Origin: Colwellia sp. | Lineage (GTDB): Bacteria > Pseudomonadota > Gammaproteobacteria > Enterobacterales > Alteromonadaceae | Assembly (NCBI GenBank): GCA_002733765.1 | Contig: NVWU01000008.1 | Span: forward strand, 150,547-214,546 | Direction: 5' to 3' | DNA length: 64,000 bases | Shown: positions 20,069 through 29,033 of the stretch, piece by piece | How positions within the stretch are numbered: the first letter of the stretch is position 1 | Layout of the letters: each line of letters begins with the position of its first letter | Program-made: the position numbers and the translations under genes | The notes under the pieces: model-generated | What the model was told of the DNA's origin: nothing | What the model saw: only the letters and a program-made list of their open reading frames with translations | Database searches by the model: none

Positions 20069-20360
20069 ATGTCTGAGGCTAACGATGAGAAGCTAACGCT
20101 AAAATACTATCAATAAATTATTGACCTTGCTAATGAAGTGCATGGTCATGGCTATTTAGATAAAAAGCGATTACCTTTCCTCATAGCACTACTTGGAGTT
20201 GAAAACAAAGCCCCAAGGGTAGTCGACTGCCTATTGTGGTGGTGAGTTAGTAAACTGTCACCCTAACAAATGGATTAAAGAAAGTAAGCGAGACTATAGC
20301 TGTATTTTATGCGGACATGATTACTATTGTGAAACCGTAGAAATGATTATCTATTTTTAA
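20069..20360 (+). pseudogene. Broken small zinc-ribbon protein gene (one stop, one frameshift)
   Basis: Starting at ATG 20069 the frame reads MSEANDEKLTLKYYQ, meets TAA at 20114, then continues IIDLANEVHGHGYLDKKRLP and FLIALLGVENKAPRVVDC. Near 20230 the coding sense jumps by one base to YCGGELVNCHPNKWIKESK and DYSCILCGHDYYCETVE, ending at TAA 20358. Restoring both lesions gives a protein of about 97 residues with two Cys pairs (C-[P]-Y-C and C-I-L-C) typical of a zinc ribbon. I do not know the family. It starts 6 nt after the Ig-repeat gene and may be degrading together with it. Its end overlaps the convergent gene by 14 nt. Confidence 0.65.
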
Positions 20361-20781
20361 GATTTTTATCTTTAAATTGTAAATGCGTTGAAAACTTGGC
20401 AACTTGTGCTAATTCCTCGATAGACAAAACACCGTATAACCTTGGATAACTCCAACCATAACCCCACCTAAAACTTGTTGGTAGATAGGGTGTCCCTCCA
20501 ATTCTGACGCCCGCTAGCATCAATGCTGCTATTGTTGGTTCACCGACCTGTATTACGCACTCTTTCAGTCGTTTGTCAGAGGCAAGCCGTTGTTGGTATG
20601 TGCCTCCTTGCCAATAATCAAAATCATGATATTGGCAACACGCCAACCATAAGCTTTTTTGATCCATCGTTCCATCAGGAAAAACACTACAGCCATCGCT
20701 GGTAAAAGCCTTTAAAGTGTCAGCCTGTAAAAAAGCTGAAACTAACAATAAAACACTCGCTATAAATAATTTAATAGACAT
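20347..20781 (-). CDS. Secreted protein with phospholipase A2-like CC-x-x-HD motif
   Basis: The 144-residue product has a cleavable signal peptide (cleavage after about residue 20, FLQADTLK). The mature part has TSDGCSVFPDGTMDQKSLWL followed by ACCQYHDFDYWQGG, which resembles the PLA2 active-site pattern C-C-x-x-H-D-x-x-Y/W with the Asp-Gly-Cys-Ser loop. LMLAGVRIGGTPYLPTSFRW follows. This matches a conserved group of short periplasmic proteins that lack a proven activity. It starts 2 nt after the stop of the gene upstream (ATG at 20781, stop of the neighbour at 20783), so it is the last gene of an ung-containing operon. The enzymatic role is inferred only. Confidence 0.7.
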   Translation of the reverse strand: MSIKLFIASVLLLVSAFLQADTLKAFTSDGCSVFPDGTMDQKSLWLACCQYHDFDYWQGGTYQQRLASDKRLKECVIQVGEPTIAALMLAGVRIGGTPYLPTSFRWGYGWSYPRLYGVLSIEELAQVAKFSTHLQFKDKNLKNR

Positions 20782-20782
20782 A

Positions 20783-21328
20783 CTAATTTAGCCCTTTTAT
20801 TAATTCAGCTAACCTGTCAATTTTTACATTCGATAACTGTCGATAGTCAAAGTAAGGGCAAACAATAACCCGTTGTAAATAATTAATGGCAAACTCATTA
20901 TTAAGCCAGGTAAGCTCAACATCAAGCGCTCCTGTACTAAGCAATGATTTAGCATGGGTTTTACCCATAATGATATGAACAGCTTTTTGATTGGTGTTAT
21001 TTTTTACGGGTGTTAATTGTGGCGCACTAAATAAGAGTGAGTTTTTTGAATGAGTCTGTAATAAGTAATCATCACGATATTGTTGCCATGTAGGGGCAAA
21101 ACTAGCAAAGTTAAAGTGCTGCTTATCTAAAGCATACAATAACTTAGCATAAACATTAAAAACCTTACGCCAGCCATTACCACAATGTTGACCTATATAA
21201 GAAATTTCACCTGTTGTTAACGCGGTTAAGTGTTCTAATTGCTGATATTCATAAATGGGCGGCCTGTTAGCGATATACACAGCGATTTGATAATCACTGG
21301 TGCCAAAACCAACATCTTGATCACTCAC
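20783..21328 (-). CDS. Conserved protein of unknown function, translationally coupled to ung
   Basis: This is a soluble 181-residue protein without a signal peptide or membrane segment. Features are [20 protein letters not shown], a Trp/Tyr-rich middle ([13 protein letters not shown]), and [13 protein letters not shown] followed by [20 protein letters not shown] near the end. The HIIMGKTHA and VIVCPYFDY segments look like core beta strands with functional residues and faintly recall the uracil-glycosylase-like fold, but I cannot assign a family. Its ATG overlaps the last 8 nt of ung, which points to a linked role in uracil/base-excision repair (inference). Confidence 0.75.
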   Translation of the reverse strand: MSDQDVGFGTSDYQIAVYIANRPPIYEYQQLEHLTALTTGEISYIGQHCGNGWRKVFNVYAKLLYALDKQHFNFASFAPTWQQYRDDYLLQTHSKNSLLFSAPQLTPVKNNTNQKAVHIIMGKTHAKSLLSTGALDVELTWLNNEFAINYLQRVIVCPYFDYRQLSNVKIDRLAELIKGLN

Positions 21329-22022
21329 TGTGATGTAAGTGCCAATCTATGGCGGATTTACCATGATTAACTAACCAAGCATTAGCTTTAGAAAAGTGCT
21401 GGCAGCCAAAAAAGCCACGGTACGCTGAAAGTGGTGATGGATGTGGACCATTTAAGATAAGATGTTTACTGTCGTCTATATTTCGCCCTTTCTTTTGCGC
21501 ATGTGCGCCCCATAAAATAAAAACACAACCGTCATTATACTGATTAATTTGTGCAATAATTTCATCGGTAAATAGCTCCCAGCCTAATTTAGCGTGCGAG
21601 TGGGCTTGACCTTGTTGTACCGTAAGAACGGTATTAAGTAAGAGTATGCCTTGCTCTGCCCATGAGGTCAGGTTGCCATGAGTTGGCGTAATAAAGCCGT
21701 CAATATCGGTACTGAGCTCTTTATAAATATTGACTAAAGAAGGGGGGACTTTAATATTAGTGGTGACGGAAAATGCCAAACCATGTGCTTGTGGCTGATG
21801 ACAATAATCACCTTTGCCTACACCGTGGTAAGGATCTTGCCCTAAAACTACCACTTTTACCTCGGCTAAATCGCAAAACTCAAACGCATTAAAGACATTC
21901 TTTTCCTCAGGGAAAATAGTAATGCCCTGCGCTCTTTGTTTCGTAATTTCGCCTTGTAACTGGCAATAGTAATCTTGCTGTTTCGCTTGCTCAATTATCT
22001 GCTGCCAGTGCGATTTTATCAT
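21321..22022 (-). CDS. ung: Uracil-DNA glycosylase (family 1)
   Basis: Ung removes uracil from DNA and starts base excision repair. At 233 residues it is of standard length. The water-activating loop is [11 protein letters not shown] (Asp in QDPYH), followed by GLAFSV and [11 protein letters not shown]. The uracil-recognition strand is [11 protein letters not shown] with [13 protein letters not shown]. The minor-groove intercalation loop is [19 protein letters not shown] with the catalytic His. It overlaps the next gene by 8 nt and lies 25 bp downstream of thrC. Confidence 0.97.
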   Translation of the reverse strand: MIKSHWQQIIEQAKQQDYYCQLQGEITKQRAQGITIFPEEKNVFNAFEFCDLAEVKVVVLGQDPYHGVGKGDYCHQPQAHGLAFSVTTNIKVPPSLVNIYKELSTDIDGFITPTHGNLTSWAEQGILLLNTVLTVQQGQAHSHAKLGWELFTDEIIAQINQYNDGCVFILWGAHAQKKGRNIDDSKHLILNGPHPSPLSAYRGFFGCQHFSKANAWLVNHGKSAIDWHLHHSE

Positions 22023-22047
22023 TAAATTTTCTTAAATTTTAAAAATA

Positions 22048-23352
22048 CTATGCTAATAAATAAGCACGTAAATCAGCAAAGTCATTACTCATGTCTTTTG
22101 ACAAAATAGGCTCACCTGCACAATCTGCCAACTCTTTTGGTAAGCCAAGTGGTTGACCTAAAATACTTTCGACTACATCTTTAAATTTAGCCGGATGTGC
22201 GGTACCTAAAAACACGCCAAACTCGCCTTCAACAGCACTATATTGCAACGCTTTATAAGCAACAGCGGCATGTGGTTCACTGATATAACCCAACTTACTT
22301 AATTGGATAACCGTTGATTGAGTTTGCTCTTCATCAATAGATACTGAGGTAACACAGCCGTTTTCAACAATGCCCGATTGAAGCATATGCTCAACACGCG
22401 GCCAGTTATTCGGGTTGCTAACATCCATTGCATTAGAGATAGTGGCAACAGTACTGTTCGGTGTCCACTCACCTGTTTCTAAATAACGTGGAACAGTATC
22501 GTTAAGGTTAGTTGCAGCAATAAAACGCTTAATAGGTAAACCCATCGCTTTAGCAAATAAACCTGCGGTTAAGTTACCAAAATTCCCACTTGGAATAGAA
22601 AAAATGATATCTCCTAAATCCTTCTTCACACGAGACAATTGCGCTACCGCTTCAAAGTAATAACAAATTTGCGCAAGTAAACGACTGATATTAATTGAAT
22701 TAGCTGAATTTAAGCCAATGGTTGTTGCCAGCTCACTGTCACTAAATGATTGTTTAACTAGTGCTTGGCAATCATCAAAGTCACCTTCAACACATAGTGT
22801 TTCAATATTACCACCTAAAGTGGTGAACATTTTCTCTTGTAATAAAGAAATTTTGCCTTTGGGGTACATGATAACTACACGGATATTATCAATACCATGA
22901 AAAGCGTGAGCAACCGCAGCGCCTGTATCACCAGAAGTGGCGGTTAAAATGGTTAATGGCTTCGTTTCGCCGCTTGCTTTGGCATCTTTAGCAACAAAAG
23001 CTTGCAAACATTTAGCCATAAAGCGCGCACCAAAATCTTTAAACGCCAACGTTGGGCCATGAAATAGCTCTAAAATGGCTCGATCATTACGAATAGGCTG
23101 TAATACTGCTGGAAAGTTAAAAGCATCCGTGACGATGTCAGTTAATTCTTTTTCAGTTAAGTCTTCTTCAACAAAAGGAAGTAATATTTTTACGCTACGC
23201 TCAACTAAAGGCATTGCTAATAATTCATCAATATTGTCAAATTTTGGCATAGTCGTTGGGAAGAATAACCCTTGGTTTTTACCTAAGCCTTGTTTAACTG
23301 CACCAGCAAAGCTCACTTGCTCGTCATTCTCTTTTAAGTTATAAAATTTCAC
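22048..23352 (-). CDS. thrC: Threonine synthase
   Basis: ThrC is a PLP enzyme that converts O-phosphohomoserine to threonine. The PLP lysine is in ELFHGPTLAFKDFGARFMAK, and the phosphate and substrate loops are TATSGDTGAAVAHAF and SIPSGNFGNLTAG. The 434-residue length matches the E. coli-type enzyme. The start is GTG at 23352 (MKFYNLKEN), preceded by GAGAA. It follows thrB after a 113-nt spacer that contains a short interspersed-repeat-like sequence, and it is the last gene of the thr operon. Confidence 0.96.
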   Translation of the reverse strand: MKFYNLKENDEQVSFAGAVKQGLGKNQGLFFPTTMPKFDNIDELLAMPLVERSVKILLPFVEEDLTEKELTDIVTDAFNFPAVLQPIRNDRAILELFHGPTLAFKDFGARFMAKCLQAFVAKDAKASGETKPLTILTATSGDTGAAVAHAFHGIDNIRVVIMYPKGKISLLQEKMFTTLGGNIETLCVEGDFDDCQALVKQSFSDSELATTIGLNSANSINISRLLAQICYYFEAVAQLSRVKKDLGDIIFSIPSGNFGNLTAGLFAKAMGLPIKRFIAATNLNDTVPRYLETGEWTPNSTVATISNAMDVSNPNNWPRVEHMLQSGIVENGCVTSVSIDEEQTQSTVIQLSKLGYISEPHAAVAYKALQYSAVEGEFGVFLGTAHPAKFKDVVESILGQPLGLPKELADCAGEPILSKDMSNDFADLRAYLLA

Positions 23353-23384
23353 GTTAATTTCTCATTTTAAATTTTTGTGTCAAC

Positions 23385-23409
23385 CCTTCAACAAGCTCAG
23401 GGTAAACGA
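23385..23409. repeat. Short interspersed-repeat-like sequence between thrB and thrC
   Basis: The sequence CCTTCAACAAGCTCAGGGT within 23385-23409 resembles the widespread CCTTCGACAAGCTCAGG-type short repeat seen in many bacterial genomes. It is recognised by eye only. It sits in the thrB-thrC spacer and may affect mRNA processing. Confidence 0.35.
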
Positions 23410-23465
23410 AACATGCCGCTCATGTAAAGCCTGTCCAAACACAACAAACTTAATAATATTTATTG

Positions 23466-24488
23466 TTAAATCTCTACCGCACCCACTTCATCTACTTGGC
23501 AAACATGCACAAAACCTAAAGCTGTTTGTAGATAGTTATCTTGTAACCACGTTGCAAAAACTTGCGCTTGTTGTTCACTATCACAAACACAAAATAAGGT
23601 CGGGCCTGAGCCAGAAATACCAACAGCTAAACAACCTTGTGCGGTTAAATAATCATGTGCTTGCTGGTATTTAGGTAATAAGTTAGTTCTATAGGGTTCA
23701 GCAACGACATCCGTCAATACCGAAAAAGCCTGTGCTTTATCTTGGCGATGACAAGCATCAACAAAAGTAGCTAAATTTTGACCATAACTTATGACATCTG
23801 CACGAGTATAACTGGTTGGTAAAACATCACGAGCAGCTTTAGTTGACACTTCAATACCTGGGTATGCCATCACATAATAACAATCGTTAAAACCGGGTAA
23901 AACACGGCTAATAATTTCGCTATCAGGTACCATTAGTTGTAAACCACCTAGATAACAAGGCGCAACATTATCATAGTGTAAACTACCACTAATTTGTGCT
24001 TCCATTTGACCGGTCATCTTCAATAATGTTTTTTCATCAAAGCTAAAGTTTTTCTGTTTGGCATAAAATGCATTCAAGCCAGCTAAAGCCGCAACGACAG
24101 AACAAGCACTAGAGCCTAAACCACTACCTACTGGCATTTTTTTATCTAATGTCAGCTTAACTTTAATTATGCTTTGTTTAGCTTTAGTTAGCGCCTGATT
24201 AAATAACAACAAGCATGACCAAACAATATTGTCTTCTTTATTGCTCGGTAGTTTATCGGCAAAAGCACCGATAACCACTAAACTGTCTTCATCCGCTAAG
24301 TTAGCGGCTCTTTCTACAGTAACAACATCACCTAACAATGTTCCATCAATAGGTTTAATCGCTAGGCCTAATACATCAAAGCCAACACTAACATTACCAA
24401 TAGAGGCCGGAGCAAACACTGATACGCATTGCTCTTTACTTGCCTCGCTACTCGTTAATTCATTACTCATAACGGTATCTATTGCCAT
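23466..24488 (-). CDS. thrB: Homoserine kinase
   Basis: This GHMP-family kinase phosphorylates homoserine. The ATP loop is KKMPVGSGLGSSACSVVAAL. The N-terminus has VFAPASIGNVSVGFDVLG and the C-terminal GHMP block is CLAVGISGSGPTLFCV. The ATG at 24488 overlaps the thrA stop by one base (TAATG), giving tight translational coupling. A longer frame back to 24506 lies inside thrA and is less likely. An internal Met (MSNELTSSE) is a possible alternative. Confidence 0.96.
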   Translation of the reverse strand: MAIDTVMSNELTSSEASKEQCVSVFAPASIGNVSVGFDVLGLAIKPIDGTLLGDVVTVERAANLADEDSLVVIGAFADKLPSNKEDNIVWSCLLLFNQALTKAKQSIIKVKLTLDKKMPVGSGLGSSACSVVAALAGLNAFYAKQKNFSFDEKTLLKMTGQMEAQISGSLHYDNVAPCYLGGLQLMVPDSEIISRVLPGFNDCYYVMAYPGIEVSTKAARDVLPTSYTRADVISYGQNLATFVDACHRQDKAQAFSVLTDVVAEPYRTNLLPKYQQAHDYLTAQGCLAVGISGSGPTLFCVCDSEQQAQVFATWLQDNYLQTALGFVHVCQVDEVGAVEI

Positions 24489-26974
24489 TAGTGTTGCTGC
24501 TCCCAAGCGAGTGTTCTTAAAATATCACCAAAAACACCTGCCGCGGTAACAGCGGCACCGGCACCATAGCCACGTAAAACAAACGGCAACGGTTGATAGT
24601 AACGACTGTGAATAGCTAAAGCATTTTCACCATCTTTAACACTGTACAAAGGATGAGCGCTATCAACCGCTTCAATAGACACTTGGCACTTACCATCAAC
24701 AATATTGCCAATGTAACGTAATACTTTACCTTCAGCATTCGCTGCAGCAATACGGGCACTAAAGTCACTGTCTAGTTTAGTTAAATTAGCCATGAATTCA
24801 TTTACATCACCACTATCATCAAAATCATTTGGCAATACTGATTCAATAGTAATATCAGACAGCTCTAATTGCATGCCGGCTTCACGTGCCATAATCAATA
24901 ATTTTCGCGCCACATCCAAACCGCTTAAATCGTCACGAGGATCTGGTTCAGTAAAACCGTTTTCTTTTGCGATTGCCGTTGCTGCAGACAGCGCCATACC
25001 TTCATCCAACTTACCGAATATATAGGATAAAGAGCCCGATAAAACCCCTTCAAAACGCAGAAGCTGATCCCCTGCTTTAATTAAACTTTGTAAGGTGTCA
25101 ATTACCGGTAAACCTGCGCCAACAGTCGTTTCATATAAAAAACGTCGATTAGTTTTTTGTGCCGTACTGCGTAATTCTTGGTAATACTGCCATGAATCGG
25201 TATTTGCTTTTTTATTCGGTGTTACCACATGGAAGCCTTCAGCTAAATAATCAACATAGCTCATTGCTAATGCTTCATTAGAGGTTGAATCGACTAGCAC
25301 AGGATTAACTAAATGATTATCACGCACAAACCCTTTAATATTTTCAACATTGACTTCAAGAGCTTGTTTATTATCAGCAGCTTTTTCCATCGCTGCTTGC
25401 CAATTATCTAAATCGATACCGGTTTTATCAAAAACCATGCCTTTAGAATTGGCGATACCGTAAACAGTTAAGGCAATATTTTGTTTTTTAAGACTCGCTT
25501 GCTGGCGAGAAATTTGAGCAATCAACTCGCTACCCACTACACCACAACCCACTAAGAACACATCAATTGTAGGCTTATGAGAGAAAAAGTTTTGATGACT
25601 GATTTTCATGGCATCGGTACATTTTCGTTGCTCTATTACCACAGAAATACTACGCTCTGATGAATCTTGCGCAATGGCTACTACGTTAACTCGAGCTTGT
25701 GCTAACGAACTGAAAAATTTAGCCGCCACACCACGTTGATGATGCATTCCATCACCCACCAAAGAAATAATGGATAGTTCGCCTTTTAAGGCCAAGGGTT
25801 CAAGTAAACCATTAAGTAGCTCTAATTCAAATTCTTCTTTTAAACTTTGCTCTGCCCGGAACGCATCGCTAGAGTAAATACAAAAGCTAATACAATATTC
25901 ACTTGATGATTGGCTAATTAATACTAAAGAAATATTTTCACGGCTCATCGTAGCAAAAACTCTGCTTGCCATGCCTACCATTCCTTTCATACCCGGCCCA
26001 GAAACATTAACCATGGTTAAATCATCAAGATTAGAGATAGCTTTAACACATTTTTTCTGGTCATTTTCGTTAGAAATAAGCGTACCCGGTGCCGCTGGAT
26101 TACTGGTGTTTTTGATTAGACAAGGAATATGGTACTGCGCAATTGGACCAATAGTTTTAGGGTGTAATACACTAGCGCCAAAATAAGATAACTCCATCGC
26201 TTCTTGATAAGATAAATAGTCAAGTAATTTGGCTTCTTTAATCATGCGAGGATCAGCATTATAAACGCCATCAACATCAGTCCAAATTTCACAATACTCC
26301 GCTTCTAAACATACCGCTAATACTGCTGCAGAATAATCAGAGCCATTACGACCTAACGTAGTTATTTGTCCTATCCCACCGCTTTTATTGACACTCATGC
26401 CAATAAAGCCAGGCATTAAAGAAACTTGATTAAGTTTTTCATATTCCACAATAAACTTTTCTTTAGAAAGCACTAAGTCAGCCACTGCATTCAATGATGA
26501 TTCAGTAGTAAATAGGAATTTTTCTGGTGACAATAATGATACTTGTAAGCCTGATGACTGCAATACCGAATCAAGAATAGCAACGCTTAACCGCTCACCG
26601 GTACTAATAATGCGAGCACGAATATGATCAGGACAATAAGATAACATTGCTATCCCTTGCATATAACGCTGAAGCTGACGTTCGTAATTAGTCAGTGCTT
26701 GTTCACAGTGCTGTGAGTTAAAGTTAGTTAAACTTGCAGATAAGTCTTCAATTATGGAGGTAATAGCGCGCTTAAAATGATTAAGATCGGTAACCATTTT
26801 AGCTTCATCACTGATATTCTCAGCCATTGCCACTAAATGATTTGTCACACCTTGTGGCGCAGAAACGACTACAGCAACTTTTGACGACTGGCTTTTATCT
26901 TTGATGATGTCGGCAACTTGACGAAAACGCTCAGCTGAAGCCAATGATGAGCCACCAAATTTAAGTACACGCAT
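24488..26974 (-). CDS. thrA: Bifunctional aspartokinase I / homoserine dehydrogenase I
   Basis: ThrA catalyses the first and third steps of the threonine branch and is inhibited by threonine. The aspartokinase domain (about 1-290) starts [17 protein letters not shown] and contains [14 protein letters not shown] and [11 protein letters not shown]. Two ACT regulatory segments lie at about 310-460 ([29 protein letters not shown]). The homoserine dehydrogenase domain follows ([52 protein letters not shown], and [14 protein letters not shown]). The ATG at 26974 is selected because AGGGAA precedes it and KFGGSS is the true N-terminus of the family. It is preceded by the thrL leader and attenuator. 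Confidence 0.97.
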   Translation of the reverse strand: MRVLKFGGSSLASAERFRQVADIIKDKSQSSKVAVVVSAPQGVTNHLVAMAENISDEAKMVTDLNHFKRAITSIIEDLSASLTNFNSQHCEQALTNYERQLQRYMQGIAMLSYCPDHIRARIISTGERLSVAILDSVLQSSGLQVSLLSPEKFLFTTESSLNAVADLVLSKEKFIVEYEKLNQVSLMPGFIGMSVNKSGGIGQITTLGRNGSDYSAAVLAVCLEAEYCEIWTDVDGVYNADPRMIKEAKLLDYLSYQEAMELSYFGASVLHPKTIGPIAQYHIPCLIKNTSNPAAPGTLISNENDQKKCVKAISNLDDLTMVNVSGPGMKGMVGMASRVFATMSRENISLVLISQSSSEYCISFCIYSSDAFRAEQSLKEEFELELLNGLLEPLALKGELSIISLVGDGMHHQRGVAAKFFSSLAQARVNVVAIAQDSSERSISVVIEQRKCTDAMKISHQNFFSHKPTIDVFLVGCGVVGSELIAQISRQQASLKKQNIALTVYGIANSKGMVFDKTGIDLDNWQAAMEKAADNKQALEVNVENIKGFVRDNHLVNPVLVDSTSNEALAMSYVDYLAEGFHVVTPNKKANTDSWQYYQELRSTAQKTNRRFLYETTVGAGLPVIDTLQSLIKAGDQLLRFEGVLSGSLSYIFGKLDEGMALSAATAIAKENGFTEPDPRDDLSGLDVARKLLIMAREAGMQLELSDITIESVLPNDFDDSGDVNEFMANLTKLDSDFSARIAAANAEGKVLRYIGNIVDGKCQVSIEAVDSAHPLYSVKDGENALAIHSRYYQPLPFVLRGYGAGAAVTAAGVFGDILRTLAWEQQH

Positions 26975-27108
26975 TATTTTCCCTACTTTATTTATAGTTA
27001 ACAATTGTTCACTCTTTCACATCAAGACATACGTATCCTACGTTGTCTATATAAGTTACTCCATGTACTTAATATGATCGCGAACTACTATTTATTTTGA
27101 ACATAAAA

Positions 27109-27138
27109 AAGCCCGTCACCTTTGCAGGTCACGGGCTT
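27109..27138 (-). terminator. Attenuator terminator of the thr operon
   Basis: AAGCCCGTCACC and GGTCACGGGCTT form a GC-rich 12-bp stem with one internal mismatch and a 6-nt loop. On the minus strand it is followed by a run of T residues. It lies between thrL and thrA, 24 nt after the leader stop codon. Upstream, the Thr codons of the leader (ACC ACC ACC) can pair with GGTGGT near its end, so a pause/antiterminator fold is available. Confidence 0.85.
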
Positions 27139-27161
27139 CGATAAAATTATTTTTTTACACG

Positions 27162-27236
27162 TTAGCCAGCGACCACCATATTAATTCGGGTGGTGGTAAT
27201 AATGGTAATGGTAATGTGCTGAGCTGTAATATTCAT
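27162..27236 (-). CDS. thrL: thr operon leader peptide
   Basis: A 24-codon frame on the minus strand encodes MNITAQHITITIITTTRIN followed by MVVAG. Seven Thr-plus-Ile control codons are clustered between residues 8 and 16, as in E. coli ThrL. The peptide ends just before the GC-rich attenuator hairpin, and thrA starts about 190 nt further on. Charged tRNA-Thr and tRNA-Ile levels should set ribosome stalling and so termination. It is too short for ordinary gene callers. Confidence 0.9.
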   Translation of the reverse strand: MNITAQHITITIITTTRINMVVAG

Positions 27237-27829
27237 GGGTGTTAAAATGCCTGATTTAGTAACGTCTGTCAACCTTTATTAACACCAATGAAAGATATAA
27301 AAAGTTATAAACTATACATAAAAAAAGCATAACAGTTCTTTTTAAAAGCTTATTTTACATAGTATGAAGATATTTTTATCTTAAACCTAATCTATGGCGA
27401 TTAATTGCCGACAACTAAATAGAAGCAGGCAACAGAAAGTAACGTTGAGATTATATAGATAAATGTCATTTTAATGCTGTAAATGTTGATTTTCATCATA
27501 AAGGCGTTTCCTTAGTGCTTAATAAATAGCGTCAATTAATTGTAACTTTTCAATGATTAATAACTAATTATTGCTCATTGACAACTTACAAGCTATTTTT
27601 ATGCCACTTCTCACAGATACCCAAGCCCCTTCAAAGACCCGAAACTATTTGAATTGGTTCAGGGTTCCTCAAGAGGTTAGTTCATAAGTGCTTTTAGGCA
27701 TAAAGATTGATTGAACAAAATAGTATTAATCAAACTACAGAGATATTAACGAAAACTGAAACATAAGTTGAAATTAATGGTTAACAAAATGTAGAGAAAT
27801 GTAATCGACCTAGCTAGACTTGAAAACAA
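27237..27829. other. Intergenic region upstream of thrL (contains thr promoter)
   Basis: This is 593 bases of AT-rich DNA between the thr leader and the ygjP-like gene, both on the minus strand. It should contain the thr promoter just above 27236. A possible 32-residue membrane peptide (27401-27499) lies in it. The part from 27600 to 27700 is less AT-rich but shows no gene or RNA that I can recognise. Confidence 0.45.
27401..27499 (-). CDS. Possible 32-residue membrane peptide upstream of thrL
   Basis: The frame MMKINIYSIKMTFIYIISTL followed by LSVACFYLVVGN has an AAGGA Shine-Dalgarno nine bases before its ATG pair. It encodes a short charged start and one hydrophobic helix with a Cys, the common shape of bacterial membrane microproteins. 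No homology is recognised. At this length in AT-rich DNA it may be chance. Confidence 0.3.
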   Translation of the reverse strand: MMKINIYSIKMTFIYIISTLLSVACFYLVVGN

Positions 27830-28579
27830 TTAATATGAAGGGAGTCGCCACAACAAAGCAGACTGATTGATTTTTATCCATTGTTTAGCTTGAATGTAGT
27901 CAGGGAAAAACTTAGCAACCAGTTGCCAAAATGCTTTCGAATGATTTAAGTGTTGTAAATGGCATAACTCATGAATAACAACATAATTAATAACATCGAT
28001 AGGTAACATCATTAGTAAATAGTTAAAGCTTAATTCGCCACGATTATTACAGCTTCCCCATCGAGCACGATATTGTCTTATTTTTATACTTGTCGGTGTT
28101 AATGACGTTAATTGAGAGTATGTTATAACTTTCGGGAGAATAATATTTTCTGCTTGCTGTTTAAAGTATTTTTCAATCTGTTTTTTAACCGCCGCCGCTA
28201 ATAAGACGCGATTGTGCAATTTATTTTTATTACGCTCAGCAAGTACTATCGTTAATACTTGCTGATTATTAATATCATCATCGGCTAATTCAGTACGCAC
28301 TTGTTTGGCAAAAATAATACGTAAAATGACTAATTGCCCAAATAAAAACAGCGTTGAGCCTTCACTAAAGTCACAACAAAAATCCTTAGCTTGACTTTGC
28401 TGGGCAATTTTAGCTTTTAACCAAGCTGATTTTTTGTCAATGAATGTACAAATGAATTTTTCATCAATACAATAAGGTGCTCGAACGATCACTTGACCAT
28501 GCCTAACTTGCAAGGATAGTGTTTTTCGGCGACTGCGGACAACTTGGTATTCAATCACGCTTTTATTAACAATCTTCAT
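27830..28579 (-). CDS. YgjP-like (DUF45/WLM) putative zinc metallopeptidase
   Basis: The 249-residue protein has the HExxH zinc motif in VIHELCHLQHLNHSKAFWQL near residue 200. It is preceded by the family blocks RARWGSCNNRGELSFNYLLM and MLPIDVINYVV. The N-terminus IEYQVVRSRRKTLSLQVRHG is the usual opening of YgjP/DUF45 proteins. The exact substrate of the family is not settled; these proteins often lie near restriction-modification or nucleotide genes. Here it is followed upstream by yebG, 28 nt away, so the two may share the LexA-controlled promoter. Confidence 0.85.
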   Translation of the reverse strand: MKIVNKSVIEYQVVRSRRKTLSLQVRHGQVIVRAPYCIDEKFICTFIDKKSAWLKAKIAQQSQAKDFCCDFSEGSTLFLFGQLVILRIIFAKQVRTELADDDINNQQVLTIVLAERNKNKLHNRVLLAAAVKKQIEKYFKQQAENIILPKVITYSQLTSLTPTSIKIRQYRARWGSCNNRGELSFNYLLMMLPIDVINYVVIHELCHLQHLNHSKAFWQLVAKFFPDYIQAKQWIKINQSALLWRLPSY

Positions 28580-28607
28580 TCAAAATATTAAATTAGCTCG
28601 CGCTACT

Positions 28608-28913
28608 TCACTTAGTGGCAACCTTTTCAGGCTTTTTTTCAACTGACTGTTTAGTGCTTTTTTTTACCGGAGCTTTTTGAGGGATTTTTTTCGCCAGTAG
28701 AGCAATTAACACTTCATCACGATGCTGAGCTAAATAAATACTCAATTCTTCACTGACGGCATCACTGAGATCTACTGGTGATTTTGCAAAAACATCGACC
28801 AAATTATCAGCCATATCCAACATTTTGTCATAATCATCTGCTGATTTTTTATCCATAAATGTTTTTGCCTCCACCCCATGTCTAATGACGACAAATCGAC
28901 TTTCAACTGCCAT
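28608..28913 (-). CDS. yebG: SOS-inducible protein YebG
   Basis: The 101-residue protein matches YebG: MAVESRFVVIRHGVEAKTF, then DKKSADDYDKMLDMADNL, then acidic LSIYLAQHRDEVLIALLAKK. A Lys/Pro/Val-rich tail (about 75-101) replaces the acidic tail of the E. coli protein. YebG is a small DNA-damage-induced protein of unclear function, reported as LexA-controlled in E. coli. A LexA-type box lies 78-93 bp upstream. It may be cotranscribed with the YgjP-like gene that follows. Confidence 0.92.
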   Translation of the reverse strand: MAVESRFVVIRHGVEAKTFMDKKSADDYDKMLDMADNLVDVFAKSPVDLSDAVSEELSIYLAQHRDEVLIALLAKKIPQKAPVKKSTKQSVEKKPEKVATK

Positions 28914-28990
28914 TATTATTCCTTAGTTTTATTTGTGAACTTAAAAATATTTCAATTTACCACGATACAATACCACAACAAAACTAAAAA

Positions 28991-29006
28991 CTGTATATAA
29001 AACCAG
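28991..29006. promoter_or_regulatory. LexA (SOS) box upstream of yebG
   Basis: CTGTATATAAAACCAG matches the CTGT-N8-ACAG LexA operator except for one base in the right half (CCAG for ACAG), with the expected AT-rich centre. It lies between the mrcB stop and the yebG start, in the yebG promoter region. Confidence 0.75.
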
Positions 29007-29033
29007 TATGCTTTTGTTTTAAATAAAATAGCG

